DNA of 64,000 bases from the NCBI RefSeq assembly GCF_001613385.1, contig NZ_BDCG01000029.1:1-64000 (forward strand), in the 5' to 3' direction. The translations under genes and the position numbers were made by a program. Origin of the DNA: Nocardia flavorosea NBRC 108225 (lineage in GTDB: Bacteria; Actinomycetota; Actinomycetes; Mycobacteriales; Mycobacteriaceae). Under the pieces are notes generated by a model that searched no databases, had not been told where the DNA came from, and was given only the letters and a program-made list of their open reading frames with translations. Below are positions 34,682-42,693 of the stretch, in pieces; position 1 is the stretch's first letter, and each line of letters begins with the position of its first letter.

Positions 34682-35599
34682 GTGACGCAGGGGACTGTCG
34701 ACGACTTCGAGCGGCAACGCGGGCGGTTGTTCGGGTTGGCGTACCGGATGCTCGGGTCTGCCGCGGACGCGGAAGATATCGTGCAGGACACCTTCCTGCG
34801 TTGGCAGCGCGTCGAGCCGGGCACGGTCGCGAAGCCGGATGCGTGGCTCGTGAAGGTTGCGACGAATCTCTGCCTGAACCTACTGGGATCGGCCAGGTAT
34901 CGGCGGGAGACCTATATCGGTCCCTGGCTGCCGGAACCGGTGCTGACCGGTGACGGTGTACTCGATCCGCTGGAGACCGCCGAGCAGCGCGACACCGTGT
35001 CGCTGGGGTTCCTGCTGCTCGCCGAGCGGCTCACCCCGGCCGAGCGCGCGGTATTCGTGCTTCGCGAAGCGTTCGGGTACAGCCACAGTGAGGTGGCCGC
35101 GGTGCTCGAGCTGTCGGACTCGAACTGCCGTCAATTGCATCATCGGGCGCGCAACCGGCTCACCGGCACCGGGCAACGCTCCGGCGCCGGGGATATGCGT
35201 GCACACCGGGAGCTGGTCGAGCGGTTCCTCGACGCGGCGCAAGGCGGCGACCTGGCCGCCTTGGAGCTGATGCTGGCCGAGGATGCGATATCCGTCGCGG
35301 ACGGTAACGGCGCCCCGGGAGTGGCGCGGCGCCCGGTTCGCGGTGCGGCGAAGGTCGCCCGATACCTGGCATCGATCACCGTCCGCTTCGGTGCCGGTCT
35401 GACCGTGTCCATTCATGAGGTGAACGGCGCACCGGCCGGTATTGCCCGGTTCTCCGCGACACTGATCGGGGTATTCGTACCGGAGATCGTGGACGGCCGG
35501 CTCACGGATATCCGGATCATCGTCAACCCGGACAAGCTTCGGTTCGCCGGCCGGCAGCTGGACGGGCTGTCACATTCCGAAGGGCTGCCCGGTTCCTAG
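34682..35599 (+). CDS. sigJ: ECF sigma factor, SigJ-like, with SnoaL-type C-terminal domain
   Basis: A 305-residue ECF41/SigJ-type sigma factor. Region 2 (RLFGLAYRMLGSAADAEDIVQD, residues about 14-37) and region 4 (LTPAERAVFVLREAFGYSHSEV near 115) recognise promoters. From about residue 165, RELVERFLDAAQGGDLAALE and on forms an NTF2/SnoaL domain that tunes activity in place of an anti-sigma factor. GTG 34682 places the family N-terminus correctly; GTG 34664 and 34679 are alternatives. ECF41 genes are usually next to an oxidoreductase or COE-type target gene, here the NAD(P)-binding protein 42 bases downstream. Confidence 0.88.
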   Translation: MTQGTVDDFERQRGRLFGLAYRMLGSAADAEDIVQDTFLRWQRVEPGTVAKPDAWLVKVATNLCLNLLGSARYRRETYIGPWLPEPVLTGDGVLDPLETAEQRDTVSLGFLLLAERLTPAERAVFVLREAFGYSHSEVAAVLELSDSNCRQLHHRARNRLTGTGQRSGAGDMRAHRELVERFLDAAQGGDLAALELMLAEDAISVADGNGAPGVARRPVRGAAKVARYLASITVRFGAGLTVSIHEVNGAPAGIARFSATLIGVFVPEIVDGRLTDIRIIVNPDKLRFAGRQLDGLSHSEGLPGS

Positions 35600-35641
35600 T
35601 GGTGTATGTCGAGAAGAAATCTCGCCGACCACGGAGGAGTT

Positions 35642-36421
35642 ATGGCGGAATCGAAGACAGTACTGGTCACCGGGGGCACCGGGCGGCTGGGGCGCGCGCT
35701 GGTACCACGGCTGCTCGATGCCGGGCACCGGGTGCGGGTGCTCACCCGGAAGACCCGGGAACCGGCAGCGCAGGAGTGGGTGATCGGCGATCTGCGCACG
35801 CGCGGCGGGCCGGCCGATGCGGTCGCCGGTGTCGACACGATCGTGCATTTGGCGACGACCAACGGTAAAGGCGACGTGGCCGCCACCGGCAATCTGATCG
35901 AGGCCGCGCGGGCGGCCGGCGCCCCGCACCTCGTGTATGTCTCCATCGTCGGAATCGAAAACGTCGAGTTCGGCTACTACCGCGTCAAGCTCGCCTGCGA
36001 ACACCTGGTCGAGGAGTCGGGCCTGCCGTGGACGATTCTGCGCACCACACAGTTCCACGACCTGGTCACGGCGATCTGCGATGCGCAGCGCTTATCGCCG
36101 GTCACGATCGTGCCGGCCGGGATGTGCGTGCAGCCGATCGACGTGACCGAGGTGGCGGACCGGCTCGTCACGATCGTCGCCGGCCAGGCCGTGAACCGGG
36201 TACCGGATCTGGGTGGGCCGCAAGTGCGTGACCTGGCCGAACTGGCCCGCACCTACCACCGGATGGTCGGGCGTCGACGCCTGGTATGTCCGGTTCGGTT
36301 GCCGGGCAAGGTATTTCGCGACTACCGTGCGGGCAACCATCTCACCCCGGACCGCGCGGTCGGGCGCATCACGTTCGACGAATTCCTTGGAAGTCGCCCG
36401 GCTCGTGCAGGAGACCGGTGA
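35642..36421 (+). CDS. NmrA-like NAD(P)-binding protein, sigma factor operon
   Basis: A 259-residue atypical SDR. VLVTGGTGRLGRALVPRLLDAG at residue 7 is the cofactor site, HLVYVSIVGIENVEFGYYRVK near 95 the second landmark, with YYRVK in place of the classical active-site YxxxK. ATG 35642 has GGAGGAG just upstream. The gene lies between the SigJ-like sigma factor and a small membrane protein, with which it overlaps (TGATG). Probable target or effector gene of the sigma factor. Confidence 0.88.
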   Translation: MAESKTVLVTGGTGRLGRALVPRLLDAGHRVRVLTRKTREPAAQEWVIGDLRTRGGPADAVAGVDTIVHLATTNGKGDVAATGNLIEAARAAGAPHLVYVSIVGIENVEFGYYRVKLACEHLVEESGLPWTILRTTQFHDLVTAICDAQRLSPVTIVPAGMCVQPIDVTEVADRLVTIVAGQAVNRVPDLGGPQVRDLAELARTYHRMVGRRRLVCPVRLPGKVFRDYRAGNHLTPDRAVGRITFDEFLGSRPARAGDR

Positions 36422-36816
36422 TGTGGGCCGGGATTCGCGCAGGCATCGGGTTCCTCGCCGCCGTCCAAATAGTCGTCGGTATCTGGGCCCTGTTCTTTCC
36501 CGTCCGTTTCTTCGCATTCGCCGTGGTCGGCATGGGTATGGCCTACAACGAGCATCTGATGCGTGATTACGGCGCCATGACGCTCGCCAGCGCCGTGGTC
36601 CTCGGCGCGGCAACGGTGCACGGCGGCCGGTGGGCGGTTCGAACTGCCCTGGTCATGTATCTGACCTGGTCGGTTCCGCACTTTCTGGTGCACTGGACCA
36701 TGCTCGACCACCTCGCCCCGGCGACGGGTGCGCTACTGATGGTCGCGCTTGCCGGAGCTATCGCATTACCGGCCGCGTTACTGCTGCTGAGCACCCGAAC
36801 GCGCCGCACCGGATAG
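36421..36816 (+). CDS. Small membrane protein of the sigma factor operon
   Basis: A 131-residue protein with four helices. MWAGIRAGIGFLAAVQIVVG is the first. AYNEHLMRDYGAMTLASAVV near 41 carries conserved-looking polar residues between helices 1 and 2. YLTWSVPHFLVHWTMLDHLA near 80 contains a His-rich face. This order recalls small DoxX-like or DUF4345-like proteins. Co-translated with the NAD(P)-binding protein. Function unknown. Confidence 0.75.
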   Translation: MWAGIRAGIGFLAAVQIVVGIWALFFPVRFFAFAVVGMGMAYNEHLMRDYGAMTLASAVVLGAATVHGGRWAVRTALVMYLTWSVPHFLVHWTMLDHLAPATGALLMVALAGAIALPAALLLLSTRTRRTG

Positions 36817-36892
36817 CCGCCGGGCGGGACTCCGAGTGTTCCTGCGTTCTAGGTCAGCCAGGACCGTTCGAACGCGGGTGCCGGAACCGAGG

Positions 36893-36930
36893 TGTGGGCC
36901 AACGAATGAAGTGTTGGCCCACAACATTTT
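36893..36930 (+). terminator. Intrinsic terminator of the sigma factor operon
   Basis: Perfect 11-base stem TGTGGGCCAAC (36893-36903) and GTTGGCCCACA (36913-36923) with a nine-base loop, followed by ACATTTT. The T run is unusual in this GC-rich DNA and supports a classical terminator. Confidence 0.75.
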
Positions 36931-36950
36931 CGGCGGGCAGCTGTGTTCAT

Positions 36951-37859
36951 ATGCGCGCGCTCGGAGTCGGCGGTCAGATGCCCACCTGCGATCATGTCGA
37001 GGTGACCAGTCCAACCTCTGTGCAGCAGATCCGCGTCGCAACGTTCAATGTCCTCACGCCTCTGCTCGCCGACTGGCCCGCTCGGCGGCGAGCAGTTGCC
37101 GCTCAGATCGAACAAGCGCGCCCGGACATCATTGCTCTCCAGGAAGTGGATGCCGGCCCCGATCGCGACGAGGCATTGCACGATCTCCTCGGTCCCGGAT
37201 GGCATACCGCCTGGCATTCACACACCACTCCGGACGGCATCGGATTGGTCCTGGCCGGCCGTTGGCCGTTCGGCGAGATCCGCGAACACGGGTTGGGCGT
37301 AACCGACCGGGCCGCAGCTGCCCCGTGGTCGGCGGTGGTGCTCGCCGAAGTTCTCGCACCCGCACCGCTGGGCCCGGTGTTCATCGCCCACCACAAGCCG
37401 GTCTTTCCCTTCGACCATGAACATGAGCGCGAACTCCAAGCGGTCGAGGCGGCACGATTCATCCGAAGTGAGATTCCTTCCCCGGATGAGCACGTCATCT
37501 TGCTGGGAGATTTCGATGCGGCCCCGGACTCCGCCGGCATCCGTTTCCTGACCGGTCGCCAGTCGTTGTCGGGTATGAGCGTCTGCTATCACGATGTCTG
37601 GGAGGCGGTTCATCCCGGCGATCCGGGACACACCTTCACTCCACAAAACCCGCTCGTGGCTGCGGGCGACATGTTCTCGGCGCCAGGGCGGCGGATCGAC
37701 TACGTGATGGTCCGTGGCGCAAGTTTCGGCCCGACCCTCCAAGCTCGGTCCGCCGAACGCTTCGGTGTTGCGGGCGTGGACGGCGTTCAAGCGAGTGACC
37801 ACTACGGCGTCGTCGCCGAACTCGAGGTCCCGCCGCGGCGCCCCGGCACGTGGAGTTGA
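36951..37859 (+). CDS. Endonuclease/exonuclease/phosphatase-family hydrolase
   Basis: A protein of up to 302 residues with the EEP fold. RVATFNVLTP near residue 28 (Asn), IALQEVD near 60 (metal-binding Glu), HVILLGDFDAAPDSAGIRF near 183 (Asp), RRIDYVMV near 245 and SDHYGVVAEL near 280 (Asp-His pair) are the ordered catalytic blocks. Usual substrates are phosphodiesters. ATG 36951 is the longest likely start; ATG 36978 and GTG 37002 are possible and would remove a leader without homology. No signal peptide seen. Free-standing gene. Confidence 0.85.
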   Translation: MRALGVGGQMPTCDHVEVTSPTSVQQIRVATFNVLTPLLADWPARRRAVAAQIEQARPDIIALQEVDAGPDRDEALHDLLGPGWHTAWHSHTTPDGIGLVLAGRWPFGEIREHGLGVTDRAAAAPWSAVVLAEVLAPAPLGPVFIAHHKPVFPFDHEHERELQAVEAARFIRSEIPSPDEHVILLGDFDAAPDSAGIRFLTGRQSLSGMSVCYHDVWEAVHPGDPGHTFTPQNPLVAAGDMFSAPGRRIDYVMVRGASFGPTLQARSAERFGVAGVDGVQASDHYGVVAELEVPPRRPGTWS

Positions 37860-37917
37860 TCCTCAGTGTTCACCCTATGAACTGAAGAGGTCGGAATGAG
37901 AATCGCTACCGGTAGGC

Positions 37918-38295
37918 TCAATCCGCCGTACCGGGTGGGACTGTGAGGCAGAAGGGGTGCCCCGACGGATCGATCAGCACCCGCCAGCGGTCGGGTGCAG
38001 GCTGATAGCCGGCCTTGACTGCGCCACACTCGATCGCTGCTCGTTCCGCCGTATCCAGATCATCGACGAAGAGATCGAGATGCATTTGCTTGGGGACCTC
38101 GTCGCCGGGCCAGTCGGGCGGTCGGTGGTTTTCCACGAGTTCGATCGTCAGCATCACCCCTTGGCCCCGGAGAACGACCAGTTCGTCGGATTCGTACCGG
38201 ACTTCGAAATCCAACAGCACTCGATAGAACTGCCCTAACCGGTGCGGATCCCGGCTATCGAGTGACACTGCACCGAATCCGGCTATCGCGGTCAT
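37918..38295 (-). CDS. VOC/glyoxalase-like protein
   Basis: A 125-residue vicinal-oxygen-chelate protein. FGAVSLDSRDPHRLGQFYRVLL begins the first beta-alpha-beta unit and QMHLDLFVDDLDTAERAAIECG near residue 70 the second, ending DPSGHPFCLTV. This is the Glyoxalase_6 type common in actinomycetes. Its possible metal ligands are His and Glu at the beta ends, but the set is incomplete, so activity is open. Start ATG 38295. Monocistronic. Confidence 0.88.
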   Translation of the reverse strand: MTAIAGFGAVSLDSRDPHRLGQFYRVLLDFEVRYESDELVVLRGQGVMLTIELVENHRPPDWPGDEVPKQMHLDLFVDDLDTAERAAIECGAVKAGYQPAPDRWRVLIDPSGHPFCLTVPPGTAD

Positions 38296-38417
38296 AGCTC
38301 CCCCTGCTCATCGCCCCAGTCATGTGCCGGGGCACGTACCTGCCATGGTTACCACAGTCCAACTCGACTGCCGGCCACAGGTAAAGCCGATCGGTGGGTC
38401 GATCGACGGGGTGTGGG

Positions 38418-39356
38418 CTATCGCGACTGGCGTCGGGTGGACTGATCACCGGGGAGGGTTGCGAAGGCTGCCCAGCCGTCGGTGGCACTCGGGAAGGAGG
38501 GGGACCATCGGGTTGCTTCCCGGAATTTCGCGTTGCTGACGCGCAGCGATCGGGCCAAGGAGGTGGTGCGGGCGCCCAGGAGTGCCGCGAGGCGGCCGGG
38601 TGCGCGGACGTAGTGGGTGCGGCCGGCGGCATGAGCGATCGCGTCGGCGTACCGATACTTGGTGATCGGATGATCGTCGACCACGTTGTAGACACCGGCC
38701 GGGACTTCGAGGGCAGCCGCGACGGCCTCGCCCGCGTCGGCGAGGTGGATGGAGGATACGAAGCTGTCACCTCGCCCGAACATCGGGGCGATACCCCGGC
38801 GGGCCATCGTCAGGAATTCGCGGCTGTGGACGGATTCGGGACCGTAGAACAGCCCGAACCGCAGAACGACGCCGGTTCCGCCCGCATCCATGAACCGTTG
38901 CGTGTTCGCTTCCGCGGCATGGTTGGTGCGCGCCAACGGAAAGTCATCGGTGGCCCACTGCTCGTCGATCCACCGGTCCGCCCTGTCGCGGTAGATCATG
39001 CAGACCGACTCCTGGAGCAGCCGGTCGACACCCGCTGCGCCGGCCGCTGCCGCTACTGCTGCCGACCCTTCCGTGCGTACTCGCGCGTTCTCCGTCCACG
39101 CTCGACTGTCGAGGAACTTCGACGAGGGCGGCAGCGCGGTGGCGAGATTGGCCACCGCGTCGTGGCCGATGAATACTTCGGCCAACCCGTCACGGTCGAA
39201 TAGCGACACGGTGACCGGCTCGGCTCCTTGCGCGCGTAGAGCTGCCGCTTTCGCTGGATTGCGGGCCAGCGCGGTGACCGTATGTCCGGCACGAATCAGA
39301 GCCGGCACGGTGTGGGAGCCGAGCGCCCCGGTGGCGCCGGTAACGAAGATCTTCAT
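38418..39356 (-). CDS. NAD-dependent epimerase/dehydratase-like protein
   Basis: A 312-residue extended/atypical SDR. FVTGATGALGSHTVPALIRAGH at residue 4 binds the cofactor. LLQESVCMIYRDRADRWIDE near 115 is the central strand. VLRFGLFYGPES near 168, SFVSSIHLADAGEAVAAALE near 200 and VYNVVDDHPITKYRYADAIA near 222 are typical epimerase-family blocks. ATG 39356. The open frame extends further but without homology. Substrate unknown. Confidence 0.87.
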   Translation of the reverse strand: MKIFVTGATGALGSHTVPALIRAGHTVTALARNPAKAAALRAQGAEPVTVSLFDRDGLAEVFIGHDAVANLATALPPSSKFLDSRAWTENARVRTEGSAAVAAAAGAAGVDRLLQESVCMIYRDRADRWIDEQWATDDFPLARTNHAAEANTQRFMDAGGTGVVLRFGLFYGPESVHSREFLTMARRGIAPMFGRGDSFVSSIHLADAGEAVAAALEVPAGVYNVVDDHPITKYRYADAIAHAAGRTHYVRAPGRLAALLGARTTSLARSLRVSNAKFREATRWSPSFPSATDGWAAFATLPGDQSTRRQSR

Positions 39357-39445
39357 CGGTCGGGTCGCTCCATTCGGCTCGGCAGCGTTGTGCACGCGAA
39401 GGATTGCTTGCCGGTCGTTGGTGCGTGCGGGTAACCGTCGCGCGG

Positions 39446-39985
39446 CTACTCGGCGAGCACCTCGTGGATATCGGCGGCGGAGATGGCTCGGTCGAACCAG
39501 CGGTCGAGCACGTCCAGGTCCGTACAAGTCTGCATATGCTCCCGGGCCGAATCGGGGATATCGATTCCGCGTGCTTCCAGTAGCCGCAGGGTTTTATCGA
39601 TCACCTCTTCGACGCGGCCCTCGACCCGGCCTTCGACGCGTCCTTCGAACAGGCCCTCGGTGCGTCCTTCGACCCGGCCCTCGGCGCGTCCTTCGGCACG
39701 TCCTTCGGCGCGCAGGCGCTGGGACGTACGTGAACGGTAGAACGACAGATCCACGCTCATCAGTTTGCTCCAGGTTTTCGCGGCTCGGGTCGCGCCGAGG
39801 CCGAGTTCGGTGAGTTCGGCGAAGACGTGAAAATCTTCCTCGTCTTCGAGTTCGTGCAGGGCGTCGGCGAGTGTTTTCAGTATCGCATCAATACTGCGGT
39901 CCTTGGCGTGGGTGATCGCCGACAGTACGGCCAAGGGGATATCGGCAGCCGCCGCTGCCGGGTCGGTGACGATGGGGACGTAGCC
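39446..39985 (-). pseudogene. C-terminal remnant of an Rpn/transposase-like protein with EGR repeats
   Basis: From about 39985 the frame reads VPIVTDPAAAAADIPLAVLS and continues to DVLDRWFDRAISAADIHEVL. This matches the last 55-60% of a large actinobacterial family (Rpn-like, related to recombination-promoting nucleases). The nuclease N-terminus is absent; the open frame upstream to 40099 encodes unrelated low-value sequence and reaches the next promoter. The middle carries about ten Glu-Gly-Arg units (AEGRAEGRAEGRVEGRTEG and so on), encoded by a GC-rich near-repeat at about 39615-39720 that is prone to slippage. Truncated and probably not functional. Confidence 0.7.
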
Positions 39986-40060
39986 CCGGCTGGTCGGTAT
40001 CTCTTGTCTCCTGTTGCTCGGGGCGCGTGGCCGAATCGGCTGCGACTGGGCACTCGAATA

Positions 40061-40085
40061 ATTACAGTACGTACTGTACTGTAAT
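40061..40085. promoter_or_regulatory. TetR operator before the VOC-TetR operon
   Basis: Perfect ten-base arms ATTACAGTAC-N5-GTACTGTAAT, four bases before the GTG start of the VOC gene. It probably overlaps the promoter and transcription start, so the message may be leaderless. The TetR gene encoded just downstream is the expected ligand-responsive repressor. Confidence 0.8.
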
Positions 40086-40088
40086 GGA

Positions 40089-40508
40089 GTGACTGTCAAT
40101 GCCTGGCCCGATGCCCTGGGAGTGACCCAGGTCAGATTCGCCCGTCCGACCGATCGCCTCGAGGAGGTGACCCGGTTCTATGTGGACGGGCTCGGCTTGA
40201 ACGAGTTGTACCGGTTCGAGAACCACGCCGGTTACGACGGTGTGATGCTCGGGCTTCCGGGCGCGGATTACCACCTCGAATTCACCAGCCACGCCGACGG
40301 CAGTCCGGGCGACGCGCCGAGCAACGACAATCTGCTCGTGCTGTATTTCTCCTCCGAAGCCCGCATGTACGAAACGGTGGAGCGGCTGGGGGAGTTCGGG
40401 GTCGAACCGGTCGCGACCGAGAATCCGTATTGGGCGGCGAACGGGGCGATCGCGTTTCCGGACCCGGACGGCTGGCAGGTGGTTCTCGTGCCGCGGCCGG
40501 TGTTCTGA
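40089..40508 (+). CDS. VOC/glyoxalase-like protein, TetR-controlled
   Basis: A 139-residue vicinal-oxygen-chelate protein. TQVRFARPTDRLEEVTRFYVDGLGL starts the first module (split here only in description), DYHLEFTSHADG near 58 carries His/Glu candidates, and IAFPDPDGWQVVLVPRP ends it. GTG 40089 is the start, four bases after the operator arm. TGATG overlap with the TetR gene shows co-expression. Possible roles are binding or conversion of a toxic small molecule sensed by the TetR protein. Confidence 0.85.
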   Translation: MTVNAWPDALGVTQVRFARPTDRLEEVTRFYVDGLGLNELYRFENHAGYDGVMLGLPGADYHLEFTSHADGSPGDAPSNDNLLVLYFSSEARMYETVERLGEFGVEPVATENPYWAANGAIAFPDPDGWQVVLVPRPVF

Positions 40509-41080
40509 TGGCGGGCCGTACCCGGGACGACCGAATCGATACGGCCGTGCTGGCGGCGGCGCGCGCCGTACTCGACGCCGAGGGATATGCGGGAATGACT
40601 ATCGGCCGCGTCGCTACCGAATCGGGTATCCATCGCCCGGCGATCTATCGGCGATGGCCGTCCAAACGTCACCTGGTGGTCGATATCGTCGCCGATCTGC
40701 TCGGGCTCGATCCGACAGCCGATACCGGCGATCTGCGGGCGGATCTCATCGCATCCATGCGGGAACTCGTCGGGGCTGTGCGCGATACCTCGCTGGGGCG
40801 GGTTCTGCCCGCACTGGTGGCCGATCTCTCCGCCGATCCGGAACTACGCGAACAGCTGTGGTCCAGGGTGTTCGGGCCCCGGCGGGACACCACGGCCCGC
40901 GCGCTGCAAGCGGCGATCGATCGCGGCGAGATCGACCCGGAGATCGATATCGGATTCGTGCTGGACGCGGTGGCCGCCCCCATCTATTTCCGCGCGCTTT
41001 TCCGGCATCTGCCGCTGCCGGACGAGCTCGCCGAACAGTCGGTGGATACGGTCCTGGCAGCGATCCGCGGTAGGCCGTGA
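40508..41080 (+). CDS. TetR-family regulator, coupled to the VOC gene
   Basis: A 190-residue TetR/AcrR protein. AVLAAARAVLDAEGYAGMTI and VATESGIHRPAIYRRWPSKR (about residues 13-55) form the DNA-binding domain, with the RRW motif of the TetR_C_16/AcrR subgroup. A C-terminal helical domain follows. The start at ATG 40508 overlaps the upstream stop. The 40061-40085 dyad is the likely autoregulatory site. Confidence 0.92.
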   Translation: MAGRTRDDRIDTAVLAAARAVLDAEGYAGMTIGRVATESGIHRPAIYRRWPSKRHLVVDIVADLLGLDPTADTGDLRADLIASMRELVGAVRDTSLGRVLPALVADLSADPELREQLWSRVFGPRRDTTARALQAAIDRGEIDPEIDIGFVLDAVAAPIYFRALFRHLPLPDELAEQSVDTVLAAIRGRP

Positions 41081-41213
41081 CCCGGTCTGCGGCGGTGCGC
41101 CCGGCGGCGGATCGGCAGTCGCGGTGCCAGTTCTCGTGCCGGCCACGGCTAACCCCGCCTGTGGTGTGGGGCTCGCCGTGGTCAGTGCGGTGCTTCCGCC
41201 GGTAGGGGCGTCG

Positions 41214-42542
41214 TCAGGCGTCGCTGTTGCGGTAGGCGTCGAGCCGGAGGGTCGCGGTCGCTTCATGGGCGGCCATACCCTCGTACTGCGAGATCGTCTC
41301 GACCGCACCTGCGGCCTCGGGTGTGGCGGACCGTTCCACCCGCTGGTATGTCAGCGGTTTGAGGAAACGGGAGACCGAAAGGCCCGCACTGTGTTTGGCG
41401 CCGCCCGCAGTCGGCAGCACATGATTCGTGCCTGCCATGCCCTTGTCGGAATAGGCGACCGTGCTCCAGCGGCCCAGGAAGATCGAACCGTAATTGCGCA
41501 AGGCGTTGTGATAGTAGTCGTCGTCGGCCGTCTGGATTTCCAGATGTTCGGGTGCGAGATCGTCCATCAGCGCCGCCGCGGTCGCGGGGTCTTTCGCCCA
41601 GGTCACCGAGCCGTAATCGCGCCAGGCGGGGCCGGCGATATCGCGGGTCTTCAGCGTTTCGAGCTGCCGGTCGGCCTCGGCGACAACCGCTTCGCCCAAC
41701 TGGCGCGAGGTGGTGACCAGGGCCGCGGGGGACTCGGTGCCGTGTTCGGCCTGTCCCAGGAGATCGGCGGCGACGGTGACGGGATCGGCGGTGTCGTCGG
41801 CGATCACCGCGACCTCCGAGGGCCCGGCGAGCAGGTCGATCGCGACCTTGCCGAAGAGTTGCCGCTTGGCCTCGGCCACATAGGCGTTACCGGCGCCGAC
41901 CAGCATATCCACCGACGGCTCACCGAGCAGGCCGAAGGCCATGGCTGCCAGGGCCTGGACGCCGCCGAGGACGTACACCCGGTCGGCGCCGGAGAGGTAG
42001 CAGGAGTAGAGGACGGCGGGGTCGGCGGTGCCGTCGCGGCGTGGTGGAGTGCAGGCGAGGACGGTCGGTACCCCCGCGACCTTCGCCACGCCGACGGTCA
42101 TGAACGCACCGGCGAGTAGCGGGAAGCGTCCGGCGGGAACGTAGGCGCCTACCCGGGAAATCGGTACATAGCGCACGCCGGTGGTCAGGCCGGGAGCGAG
42201 CTGAGTTTCGAAATCGACCAGATGCGAGCGGGTTTCGCGCGCGAATGCGCTGGTCCGGTCGTGGCCGAGCTCGAGTGCGGCGCGTAGTTCCGGTGTGAGG
42301 GCGTCCCCGGACCGCGCCAGTTCGGCGGAACCGAGCTCGACCTGGGTGGACTGGAATCCGTCGAGCGCGCGGGCATAGGACAGCACCGCGTCGAAGCCGC
42401 CCTTTTCGATCGTGGACAGCATTTCCGATACCTTCGCGATCACCGCGGGATCCCGCTGGGCGGCGGGGCGGTCGAGGGCGGGACGTTTGAGGATCTGGAA
42501 CGAGCCTTCGAGTTCGGCGAGGCGAGCGGGGGTGAACTTCAT
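41214..42542 (-). CDS. HisD-family dehydrogenase, paralogue 1 (not the histidine-pathway gene by context)
   Basis: A 442-residue protein of the histidinol-dehydrogenase fold, which oxidises an alcohol to a carboxylate in two NAD steps. VGAYVPAGRFPLLAGAFMTVG near 130, VDMLVGAGNAYVAEAKRQLFG near 215, GQAEHGTES near 268 (Zn-binding Gln and His) and APEHLEIQTADDDYY near 340 (catalytic Glu-His) are all there. ATG 42542 is preferred. The neighbours are an amidase and a LysR rather than his genes. Relatives with this divergence include sulfopropanediol dehydrogenase HpsN. Its paralogue lies at 55320, and no TRCATACGYA site precedes this copy. Confidence 0.85.
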   Translation of the reverse strand: MKFTPARLAELEGSFQILKRPALDRPAAQRDPAVIAKVSEMLSTIEKGGFDAVLSYARALDGFQSTQVELGSAELARSGDALTPELRAALELGHDRTSAFARETRSHLVDFETQLAPGLTTGVRYVPISRVGAYVPAGRFPLLAGAFMTVGVAKVAGVPTVLACTPPRRDGTADPAVLYSCYLSGADRVYVLGGVQALAAMAFGLLGEPSVDMLVGAGNAYVAEAKRQLFGKVAIDLLAGPSEVAVIADDTADPVTVAADLLGQAEHGTESPAALVTTSRQLGEAVVAEADRQLETLKTRDIAGPAWRDYGSVTWAKDPATAAALMDDLAPEHLEIQTADDDYYHNALRNYGSIFLGRWSTVAYSDKGMAGTNHVLPTAGGAKHSAGLSVSRFLKPLTYQRVERSATPEAAGAVETISQYEGMAAHEATATLRLDAYRNSDA

Positions 42543-42693
42543 GAAAATGACGGTATGGCGGTCTACGGCAATGGACAACCCACAGAAAACCTGACCGTAT
42601 CAAAGGAAAACCCTATGGATTCCGATCGGCTGCGGGCGGTGCGGCTTCCGGCTGCGAGGCTTAGTGCTATCGGACGGCTGCGGCCGGGCCCCG

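Noticed and set aside
39600-39725. Regular GC-rich repeats that might suggest a CRISPR or tandem-repeat array
   Set aside because: They encode in-frame Glu-Gly-Arg units of a known protein family type and have no spacers.
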